Assembly (NCBI RefSeq): GCF_030269925.1
Contig: NC_085107.1
Location: 3,782,001-3,846,000, forward strand
Reading direction: 5' to 3'
DNA length: 64,000 bases
DNA from: Bombyx mori
Lineage: Eukaryota; Arthropoda; Insecta; Lepidoptera; Bombycidae
Part shown: piece after piece, positions 12,101 to 24,100 of the stretch
How positions within the stretch are numbered: the stretch's first letter is position 1
Layout of the letters: the number at the start of each line of letters is the position of its first letter
Program-made: the position numbers and the translations under genes
The notes under the pieces: model-generated
Seen by the model: only the letters and a program-made list of their open reading frames with translations
Told to the model about the DNA's origin: nothing
Database searches by the model: none

Positions 12101-15100
12101 AGTTTTTATTTGTTTTGTTTCCTTTTGTTATTTCTGTGTTCGTGGTACATCTGCCGACAAAGTGTTCCTGGAAGTGTTTATTTGTTTTGATTCTTTTTGT
12201 TATTTCTATTTTGTTGTGTTCTCTTTAGTAATAGCGCTGCATCGCCACCTGCGTTCAATAGAACCGCTCAGGTCCGAGAAGTTGGGGCCTCGCCGCAAGG
12301 CGAGTATTTTTAAGACCCGGGGCCGCCCCACCTGGGCACTCAGCGATCATGGACGCTGTATTTGCGGAGTTCCTCCGACTTCGCTACCCACAGCTCGCCT
12401 CAGAGTTTCTGATTTTCAAGGCTAATCACACCGCGAGCCCTATCGTGAACTCCGCCGAGCTCGCTGCTCCTGCGTCGCCTGTACCTGCGTGCAAAGCTTC
12501 TGCATCGAGCACCGCAGCCTCCGTCGTGCCTGCCGTTCCCGCGTCGCCTATACTGGCGAGTAAAACTGCTGCGTCGTCCGCCGTGGCCACCGTTCCAGCA
12601 GCGCGATCATCCGCAGCCTCCGTCGTGCCCTCCAAAACACCTGCTCGTAGGTCACCTGCGTCCGCCTCCTCGTCCTCCGACTCTGACTCGGAGATGGAGG
12701 TCGACCTCGCCTCCGCCTCATCGACGGATGGATTCACCCTGGTACAAAAGGGTAAGAAGCGTGCCGCGGAGTCTCGAGCTCCCGCGGCCGCTAAAATTAG
12801 CAAAGCCGCGAACGCGTCGCGCCCCCGCCCTCAGACTCCCGTTGCGCCTCCAGCCCGTGCCACTCCGTCGCCGCGTCCGGGGGCACAAAATAAAACCCAG
12901 ACCCCTCCCCCGGTAATCCTTCAAGAGAAGGCAGCTTGGGATCGAGTTTCCCTGGCCCTTAAGGCCAAAAATATCAATTTCACGAATGCCCGTAACCTCG
13001 CGAACGGCATTCAAATTAAGGTTCGAACACCCAACGACCATAGGGCTTCTTACCTCTTCTTACCTCCGTAAGGAGCGTATAAGTTTCCACACGTATACGC
13101 TCCAGGAGGAGCGTGAACTCCGTGCTGTCATACGTGGCATCCCAAAAGAGTTGGATGCCGAGCTCGTCAAGGCCGACCTTCTCGAACAAGGCCTACCGGT
13201 TAACTCCGTACACTGCATGCACACAGGCCGCGGTAGGGAGCCATATAACATGGTTCTCGTCGCCCTCCAGCCTACCCCCGAGGGTAAGGAAATATTCAAC
13301 ATCCGAACGGTCTGTAGCCTTTCCGGAATCGCCGTCGAAACCCCACACAAGAAAGGCACACCTAGCCAGTGCCATAACTGCCAATTATACGGGCATTCTT
13401 CCCGTAACTGTCACGCGCGCCCCCGATGCGTCAAGTGTTTAGGCGATCACGCCACGGCCCTATGCACTCGCGATCAAAAAATCGCGACGGAACCGCCTAG
13501 CTGCGTCCTGTGTCGCACACAGGGTCACCCCGCAAATTACCGCGGATGCCCCCGAGCACCGAAAATAAATCGCCGCGTCACCTGCCAAAACCGCCTCCGA
13601 GCTTCCGGCCCAGACATCAAAGCCTCGGCACCCTCTGTGTCGCAGGCTAAGCCAGCGTTCGTTCCGGCGCCGGTGCCCAGTGTCTCGGCCTGGGCGAAAC
13701 CGCTGCCGTTCACGAACACGGCTACAACTCCCTCCTCCGCGATTCGTTCCGGCCCCGCGACTCGTCCCTCTCCCGCGACTTGCCCTCCGACCGCGTCCGA
13801 CAATCTCGCTTTAGCGATCGACTTCTTTCAGTCGATCAACTTTGAGCGCGTTAACGCTTTGGGCGACGCCATTCGCGCTGCCTCCACTGCACAACACTTT
13901 ATCGCCGTTGTGCAAGAATACGCCGACGTATACGCGTCATTAAATACGTACGTCCTCCCCTCACTCCGCCGGTAATCAATGGCGTACATAAGTAGAATAA
14001 AGCCCCTATCCGTAACGATAGGATTTTTTAACGCTTACGGTCTCGCAAATCAACGTGATCAGGTTTGTGATTTTTTGCGTGACCATCAAATTGACATCTT
14101 TTTGGTGCAGGAGACCCTGCTTAAGCCCGCGCGCCGCGACCCTAAAATCGCGAACTATAACATGGTTAGGAACGACAGGCTCACTGCACGTGGTGGTGGT
14201 ACCGTCATTTACTATAGACGAGCCTTGCACTGCGTCCCACTCGACCCCCCCGCGCTTTCTAACATCGAAGCATCAGTATGCCGAATCTCACTGACGGGAC
14301 ACGCGCCGATCGTTATCGCGTCCGTTTATCTTCCACCGGATAAGATCGTTCTAAGCAGTGATATCGAGGCGCTGCTCGGCATGGGGAGCTCTGTCATTCT
14401 GGCGGGCGACCTAAATTGTAAACACGTCAGGTGGAACTCACACACCACAACCCCGAATGCCAGGCGGCTTGACGCGTTAGTCAATGATCTCGCCTTCGAT
14501 ATCGTCGCTCCGCTAACCCCGACTCACTACCCGCTAAATATCGCGCATCGCCCGGATATACTCGACATAGCGTTATTAAAAAACGTAACTCTGCGCTTAC
14601 ACTCGATCGAAGTATTTTCAGAGTTAGATTCAGACCACCGTCCCGTCGTTATGAAGCTCGGTCGCGCTCCCGATTCCGTTCCCGTCACGAGGACTGTGGT
14701 GGATTGGCACACGCTGGGCATCAGCCTGGCTGAATCTGATCCACCATCGCTCCCGTTTAGCCCGGACTCTACCCCGTCTCCTCAGGATACCGCTGAAGCC
14801 ATAGACATCTTAACGTCACACATCACCTCGACATTAGATAGGTCATCGAAGCAAGTTGTAGCGGAGGACTTCCTTCACCGCTTCAAATTGGCCGACGATA
14901 TTAGGGAACTCCTTAGAGCTAAGAACGCCTCGATCCGCGCCTACGATAGGTATCCTACCGTGGATAATCGTATTCGAATGCATGCCCTACAACGCGACGT
15001 AAAGTCTCGCATCGCCGAAGTCCGAGATGCTAGATGGTCTGATTTCTTAGAAAGACTCGCGCCCTCCCAAAGGTCTTACTACCGCTTAGCTCGTACTCTC

Positions 15101-18100
15101 AAATCGGATACGGTAGTAACTATGCCCCCCCTCGTAGGCCCCTCAGGCCGACTCGCGGCGTTAGATGATGATGAAAAAGCAGAGCTGCTGGCCGATACAT
15201 TGCAAACCCAGTGCACGCCCAGCACTCAATCCGTGGACCCTGTTCATGTAGAATTAGTAGACAGTGAGGTAGAACGCAGAGCCTCCTTGCCACCATCGGA
15301 TGCGTTACCACCCGTCACCCCGATAGAAGTTAAAGACTTGATCAAAGACCTACGTCCTCGCAAGGCTCCCGGTTCCGACGGTATATCCAACCGCGTTATT
15401 AAACTTCTACCCGTCCAACTCATCGTGATGTTGGCATCTATTTTCAATGCCGCTATGGCGAACTGTATCTTTCCCGCGGTGTGGAAAGAAGCGGACGTTA
15501 TCGGCATACATAAACCCGGTAAACCAAAAAATCATCCGACGAGCTACCGCCCGATTAGCCTCCTCATGTCTCTAGGCAAACTGTATGAGCGTCTGCTCTA
15601 CAAACGCCTCAGAGACTTCGTCTCATCCAAGGGCATTCTCATCGATGAACAATTCGGATTCCGTACAAATCACTCATGCGTTCAACAGGTGCACCGCCTC
15701 ACGGAGCACATTCTTGTGGGGCTTAATCGACCAAAACCGTTATACACGGGAGCTCTCTTCTTCGACGTCGCAAAAGCGTTTGACAAAGTCTGGCACAATG
15801 GTTTGATTTTCAAACTATTCAACATGGGCGTGCCGGATAGTCTCGTGCTCATCATACGGGACTTCTTGTCGAACCGCTCTTTTCGATATCGAGTCGAGGG
15901 AACCCGCTCCTCCCCACGACCTCTCACAGCTGGAGTCCCGCAAGGCTCTGTTCTTTCACCCCTCCTATTTAGCTTATTCGTTAACGATATTCCCCGGTCG
16001 CCGCCGACCCATTTAGCTTTATTCGCCGACGACACGACTGTTTACTATTCCAGTAGAAACAAGTCCCTAATCGCGAAGAAGCTTCAGAGCGCAGCCCTAG
16101 CCCTAGGACAGTGGTTCCGAAAATGGCGCATAGACATCAACCCAGCGAAAAGTACTGCGGTGCTATTTCAGAGGGGAAGCTCCACACGGATTTCCTCCCG
16201 CATTAGGAGGAGGAATCTCACACCCCCGATTACTCTCTTTAGTCAATCCATACCCTGGGCTAGGAAGGTCAAGTACCTGGGCGTTACCCTGGATGCATCG
16301 ATGACATTCCGCCCGCATATAAAATCAGTCCGTGACCGTGCCGCGTTTATTCTCGGTAGACTCTACCCCATGATCTGTAAGCGGAGTAAAATGTCCCTTC
16401 GGAACAAGGTGACACTTTACAAAACTTGCATAAGGCCCGTCATGACTTACGCGAGTGTGGTGTTCGCTCACGCGGCCCGCACACACATAGACACCCTCCA
16501 ATCTCTACAATCCCGCTTTTGCAGGTTAGCTGTCGGGGCTCCGTGGTTCGTGAGGAACGTTGACCTACACGACGACCTGGGCCTCGAATCAATTCGGAAA
16601 TACATGAAGTCAGCGTCGGAACGATACTTCGATAAGGCTATGCGTCATGATAATCGCCTTATCGTTGCCGCCGCTGACTACTCCCCGAATCCTGATCATG
16701 CAGGAGCCAGTCACCGTCGACGCCCTAGACACGTCCTTACGGATCCATCAGATCCAATAACCTTTGCATTAGACGCCTTCAGCTCTAATACTAGGAGCAG
16801 GCTTAGGGACCCCGGTAACCGTATTCGTCGAACTCGACAAAGAGGTCGACGTGCAACCTGACCCATGCATCAGCCCGCTGAGTTTCTCGCCGGATCTTCT
16901 CAGCGGGTCGCGATTCCGATCCGGTAGTAGATTCATTCGCGAAACAATTGCTCTTGAGTTGTTAGGTCTCCTTCGGAGGCGCTCGGGCAGTTGTTAGCAA
17001 ATCCCGCCCCTCTTGGCTGAGCCTTTGCTCGCCCACCTGTCCTGGTGAAACTGGAAAGGCCTTCGGGCCACCAGTAAACTTTCAAACATAAAAAAAAAAA
17101 AAAAAACTTTATTCTTACTAATGAAATCCAGTCATGCTTCGCTGTGACTACTCCCAGGAAATAAACACTCATTTCGCACCCTTATAGAGACTTATAGAGA
17201 CCCAATTCGGATTTTTTTTTTATTTCGACTTTAATCCAAAAATGAACCTAGTACGCGACCTTTTTCAGCGACTCTTCATTATCAAATGACCAAAAGTAGC
17301 TTATAAAAGGGACAAACTTAACTATTGGTCTCTTTCACTCCGTCCCCTTCCTCTACATCTTTTCGGTTAGAAAACTTTATTCGGTGTTATTCAAAAAACA
17401 TATTTTTGGGTTGAGTCTCTATAATGCTAACGGTGCGATTTGTTGAAACGTACACCGCTTACTAAAATTACCACCGATCACTATTACCTATCGAAGATAG
17501 TACATCTTCACACACGGACACGCTTTTAAAAAAATGCGAAAATGTTACCAACTACTGGTTGAGGAGAAGGTAGTAGTAGGTAAGCTCTTCTTCATTAAGC
17601 GTCAGATACATATCTTTATTATAATATTATTTCTGACATTAATGCCGTTGTATCTCGAAAAAAAAAAGAATTATGTTTTCGTATCTTTTTACTCATGTGA
17701 TCGATTGAACGTAATTAAGAAATATATGTATAAAATTACGAGGTGTATCGCAGCTCACAAATTTAGACGGTTTGGCGCTTCCAGTGTAATTGATTTCCAT
17801 TGCAGACTACCTAAATAACTTTAAGACCAATTTTACATAGCAGTATCACAATGACCTTTTGGCTTCAATTACTACAGATAGACACAATATAATAATATTA
17901 TCATGTATTAATTATCGTATTTACGTGTCATTTTACACACTATAAGTGCTAATTTTTTAAAGTCAACTACTACATTATTGGAAAATATTAATTGTGGCAT
18001 GTTTGAAGTTCAGTAATTGTCGTCTAATTAATTAATAGTATGTAACGAATTACGCAAGTCCGAACACACCCTTGATACAATTGGCACACTTATTAATGAA

Positions 18101-21100
18101 ATGGCACGACGCACCTTTATCTGTTCATCCTCTTTAATCAACAAATCGATCCAACCTCTGTTAGACTTTTTTTTTTATTCTATGTTCACTAACCACATAG
18201 TCATTATCGGTCGGTCCACTGTTGGACATAGGCCTCTCCTCGTCAGAACACCGTGGTTCTTAAGGAATGTGGATCTCCATGATGATCTGGAGCTTGACTC
18301 AATCAGTAAGTATATACAGTTGGCATAAATGCACCACTTTGTGAATGCGGTACGACACGAAAACCCTCTTGTCGTGGCCGCCGGAAATTACATACCTGGT
18401 CTTGTGAACCGAATGGTAAACAGTCGACTTGACCCTATCACCGGTCACCATCCTCGCCGAACTCGTCGCTTGCGACCAAGGACTCTGCAAGTAAATTAAA
18501 AAACCTAATCATAGCCCACTGAGTTTCTCGGCAGATCTTCTCAGTGGGTCGCGTTTCCGATCCGGTGGTAGATTCTGCGAAGCACTGCTCTTGCTAGGGC
18601 CAGTCTTAGCAACATCTCCGGGTTTAACATCCCCGAGACCTACACGCTAGGGTAACGCTAATATAGCCTTTCAAGAGTATCAGCAAAGGTAGAAAAAAAA
18701 GGCCTCTCCGAATTTACGGAGTTACTGAGTTCAGAGTTTGATTTTCGCCATCTATTACACAAATCGTTCAATATTGGTAGTATGTATGTGTATGTTTTTT
18801 TATTGATTTAATGTATTTTTAATGCATTTTTTAAACATACATTTTTTAAACAAAGTCAAATTGATAACGGTGAAAACCAAGTTTGGATGATTAAATGGAA
18901 AATTTGGAAATTCTAATTTTAGGTGTTTAATCTTAGAGCGGTCTTCGTTGAATTGGGAGTGTGCGTGGTAGATCCTTGGTCTCCTTTTTGCGTTGCCAAT
19001 CCTTGGGGTTTAAGACATTATGAGAACAAGATCTTAGCTTTTTTTTATTAGTTACATGGATGGACGAACTCATGACCAACCTGGTGGTAAGAAGTTATCT
19101 ATGCCCATTGACATCAACAAAGCAAATACCGACACCCAACTTGAGACATGAGTTCTAAGTCTCAATTTTATAAATGCCTTACCATAATTTGAAAGTCTAT
19201 GTCAAAATTGATACATCCTTGAACTTTAGATGGTTAGGATTAAAATCAATTTGATTCAAATGGAAATGGATTGAATTGTTGATATAAACGATATTTCACA
19301 AAGGTTTTAATATTTGGTTTTTATATTGACTTTGTTTGCATGCTATAATAAATTATCAGTAGAATACAGCTAGCTTTTAAACGTAGCTTTGATCTATCTA
19401 TCAAAAATTAACCTGCCTGTATTTGGAAATAATACTTGTGTTTTGTATGAAAGGTATATGAGGGGAATAAAAGAACTATGACCTTCCTGTATCTATTTTA
19501 TGACGTGGTTGAAAAAAAACAACTTGAGTAATCAAGACGTGAAATCGTAACAAACAAAAAACATATCTTTCGCATTTTTAGATAATGAAAGGAAAAAAAT
19601 GTATGTAAGTCTGAAAATTTGTTTTAATTTGATGTCTCTGATATTTTTTGTTGACACTCAATGACAATAACTATTTAAATTCCACGGACAAATTCAGAAT
19701 CCAATAATATTCCCGGAACGACCTCATACTGCCCTAGATACTAGGAGCAGTGAAATTGGTTTTACGGTAACTAGTTTCTGAACCGGAAAACATCTAGTTT
19801 GGCCGAAACGGGTCAGTTGCAACATACGTCTCAAATGCAAAGCGTACATACCGTGCGCAATCCCGATATGACGAAAGGAATAAAGCCATATTAGTATTTC
19901 TGATGACATTTCCACTATGGAATACTCAAAGGAATATTCACGCTGTGGAATTTCTATTCGAATATTTATTCTGCAGAAAAGAGCTATACGTGCTATTTAT
20001 AACATAACACTCAAGGGAATCCGTGAGGGAAAGATTTAAAGAAATTAAAGCTATCACGATGCCATTCCCGTACATTTTTGAAAATTTGATGTATGTTCGT
20101 AAACATATTGAGGAGTTTCCTAAAAAGTCGGACATACATAATAGAAATACTAGGAACAAACACAAGCTTGTTGTGCCGACGAGTAGGTTACATAAGATAC
20201 GAAATTCATTCGGGTGTTTGTCTGTGCGCCTGTACAACAAAATTCCACAAGATGTTCAGAACCTACATATACACAGGGTTAAGAAAACTATTAAAGAACA
20301 TCTGAGCAATAAAGCTTACTATAAAGTCAAGTATTATCTAGAATATTGCACAAAGTGGGAATGAGTTGCTCGCTCCGGGCATTTCAATATTGCAATAATT
20401 GTTACGTTATAACACATCTTGTAAAAATGAATATTAAAAAAATCTAATATTTAAAAAAAATACATGCCCGCTGAGTTTCTTGCCAGTTCTTCTCAGGACG
20501 GAGGATAGTTTTTATGAATTGGCGGTAGTTCTTTTTGACGTTCAACAAGTATGTAGTTTCATTTATGTTGAATAATTTTTTTTTTTTTTGATTTGATATG
20601 AGTTGTCAAACGAGCATTTTGTCCCGCGAGATAAAATAGATTTCTAGAGTCTTTGACTTGATTCAATTTCTTTGTAAATTAAAAATATCGATTATACTGA
20701 ATTTAAAAGATCTGGACGTCGTATCTTATTAATAATACGTACGTCGCCCAAATCTCTTCGTATTACACGAGTAGGATAATAAACTTGGAATAATTTCGAA
20801 TACCCCATCTTATTATTATATGCCTGGCGGAATAGATGCTCTGCGCAGGCAAATGTAAACCATGATCAGGTACTTCTAAAACACGACTTCTTTATTCTTA
20901 TAGTAAACTAGCTGTACCCGTCCGCTTCGCTGGGCATTTCAAATAAAGATTATTATTTCTCACCCCCACAACGATTCTCATCATTAACGCTCCCGCAACT
21001 AGTGTAGGGAGTCCAACACTCATATAAATATTAGCCCATCCATTAAGTACATGTATTTTCTACATGGATACCAAGTTTCAAGTCAATCGGATGTATGGTT

Positions 21101-24100
21101 CAGTAGTTATAACGGAACATCCGTAAAAACCACTGTAGATTTATATATTAGTATAGATATAGATAGCTATTATGCACTAATCACTTTTACTTTATCTTTA
21201 TATAGAAATTGGCATTGCTGAGGTTCATGGGCGACGGTAACCACTCACCATCAGGTGGGTCATATGCTCGTCTGCCTACAGGGGCAATAAAAAAAAGTAA
21301 AGGTTTTTTATTGTCCTTGTAGGCAAGCGAGCATACAACCCACCTATTAGTGAGTGATTACCTTCGCTCATGGACGTCAGCTATGGCAGGGCCAAGCCAA
21401 TGTCTACCTTCAAGTACATGGGTTAAGATGCATATTTATTTTTTAACAGCAAAGACGTCCGTCTACCGGTGCAGTTGCAACGTGCCATGGCCGCCGAAGC
21501 CGAGGCTGCTCGCGAGGCTCGTGCCAAGGTCATCGCCGCCGAGGGAGAACAGAAAGCTTCTCGAGCTCTCCGCGAGGCCTCAGAAGTAATTGGTGACAGC
21601 CCTGCCGCTTTACAGCTACGATACCTACAGGTAAGAAGACGGCGAAAACAACAACAAAATCGTTTTATCTTGAACTTGAAACTTTTCACAACGTCTTCAA
21701 TTATTAATTGCTACTAAGGAAACTGATTAGCGATTTTTACATATACACACATACGTGTTTTTCTATTATATGTCTTAATAAAGATAAAAAACCCACGACA
21801 ACTTTATCTTTAGGAACGTAATAAATTAACACCAAAGATACAAATTTTCATCGAAAATTTTGAAATTATCAAACCTTAATTCCTATTTTAGTTTAGTTCA
21901 CATTTTAGCAAACAATATGTATTAATAATATTTAATGGTACATATAGCGTTTTACTTATTCTGAAAGATTATAACATCTAGGACGGATTGCGAACAATTT
22001 TCTCTTATCTTTCTAAGGTGTAAGTATAACTGGATTTTTTATTTATTACTTAGATGGGTGGACGAGCTCACAGCCCACCTGGTGTTAACTGGTTACTGGG
22101 GCCCATAGACAATCACAACGTAAATGCGCCACCTACCTTGAGATGTAAGTTCTAAGGTTTCAGTATAGTAACAATGGTTGCCCCACCCTTCAAATCGAAA
22201 CGCATTACTGCTTCACGGCAGAAATAGGCGGGGTGGTGGTACCTACCCGTGCGGACTCACAAGAAGTTCTACCACCAGTAAAAAGATAATTTCAACTAAC
22301 ATACGGTAAATGCACAAAAATAAAACTTTATCTTGAAAGGAGGATTACCTATATATATCCTAAAGTAACAAAAATATTAAAAAAATGTGTACAATTCACA
22401 CGTGGTAGAAGTGAAACCTTCCAAAATTAAAATACAATTATCCTAAACGTCTTAAGTATATGTAAAATTTTGTCATTAGTAAATAATTGTAAGGTAGCGC
22501 CCTCTGTGAATTGATATTTTAATTTCACGTATAATCCTAAATTAAAATTCACTACAAGAGTGATTGCTACAGATTGCTCGTTTATTGGGCTTTCTGAGGA
22601 CCATGGTCAAAGGACCCCAAATTCAGATGTGAGCCCAAATTCACATGAGCCGCATGCTTCTAAGCTGATAGCATAATAAATCGCTTATTAGAAATACTTA
22701 CCACAGTACCTTCGATTTTTCAGTATTTTAAACTGTTTTAAATTAGTTTTGTAAAGCCTAAAAATTACTTTTTTTCTTAAATGAATAGTTTGAGTATTAC
22801 GTTCGGTCTTAAACCTACGACTGATTGTTTAGTTATTTACTTTAGAAGGATTTGTAATTACGCTTCATGAATCAGGCATTTAAATGTTTAAAAAATTATA
22901 TAGGAGACCAGACAAATCCTATTATGCCTCATGTATGTACATACATTTGACTCTTTCATATATTCGTTCCAAACATTAGGAGGTTTATTTATCGAAAGCT
23001 TTTTTTGCCTATTAACAGTATTAAAATCAACACACCGATACCATACTAATTAAATACTTCGTAACGAAGCGACCACAAGCGCAGCATGGATTTTACATCA
23101 ACATTATCGCGGCTTCATTAACTATTGCATTATGTCGAAAACAATGACGCATGCTGCAAGCGCCCTTGCGGCTTGTTAACAAGAAACAACCAGAAACCCA
23201 TCTGCACAAAATTGAGTTTAAAATTGATGGCCACCGGTGCCTGATAAATATGATCAAAGGCACTATTTTAATGAGATTAATATTGAATAAAACGGAATCA
23301 ATTAAAAATTGAATTAGTAGGAATAAAAAAATTCATGGTTACCGAAATATCGGAGTATTATTAAGCTTCAATTTTGAAGTGTATCGCATTCTGTTTCTTT
23401 TTAAATCTAGTAATGTTTAAATTTTTATCTTTTTTTCCTACCTAATCACAGATAGCCTGAACAGGCTATTCCAGTGACGCGCGATTTGACAGATAAGGTC
23501 ACAGAGCTCAACCTGATAGGACACGCGACCCACAGAGGAGATCCGCCGAGAAACTCAATAGGCTGTTGCTATGGGTTAGATTGCACGTCGAACCCTTCGT
23601 CATATTCGACGAGAAATAAGATCGCTGCTTGGATTGCCTAAAAGCACTAAGATTGGTACGGGAGGATTAGATAGGAAGTGCTTAAGGCGACGGTAGCTTT
23701 GCGTGGCACCGTCGTCTGCGTCGAATTATAAATTTTACTCTCTACGTGCAATACTTCGTTACTTAGATCCAGGCGATCTAACATATTAGATACTTTTTTT
23801 CATTTGTTTTTTTTAAGGAATTTTATGACCTGGTAACTAAGGCCTTTAAGTCATGTCTTATTTTAAGTTATATTCTTATTTTTATGAAAAATGATAATTT
23901 GAAGTAAAATGAAATGAAAAGAAGTGAAGATGATTAATTCGAGATATTAATCAACTGGGATGAAATTAATTATACGGAATTACGTCCAGCGGCTTTGTTT
24001 CATTTTCCCACATTCGTGCACTTTCACAGATATTAAACAGTTAATAAACCACCGTTATTACACATTTAAACCTGAAGAAACACTAAATAAACAAAATAAA

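Larger units (their letters stand above)
11954..17103 (+). mobile_element. Near-complete jockey-clade non-LTR retrotransposon
   Basis: The 5.15 kb element is bounded by the 13 bp duplication aaactttattctt (11941-11953 and 17104-17116), which fixes both ends. In order it has a GC-rich 5' UTR with repeats, ORF1 (Gag-like, broken once), ORF2 (endonuclease plus reverse transcriptase, open), a 3' UTR with the gagtttctcgccggatcttc block, and poly(A) at about 17090-17106. It is inserted in sense in the stomatin-like intron. The perfect duplication and open ORF2 suggest a young insertion. A 3' copy almost identical in protein lies at 37335-38250. Confidence 0.93.

Noticed and set aside
12426..12803. 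Long antisense frame over LINE ORF1
   Set aside because: Mirror of the GC-rich Ala/Ser codons of ORF1; no independent motif.
13046..13071. Programmed +1 frameshift in LINE ORF1
   Set aside because: A direct 10 bp duplication at the exact place explains the frame change more simply.
17534..17818. 94-codon frame in the stomatin-like intron
   Set aside because: Low-complexity Ile/Lys/Phe composition, no splice context and no family pattern.
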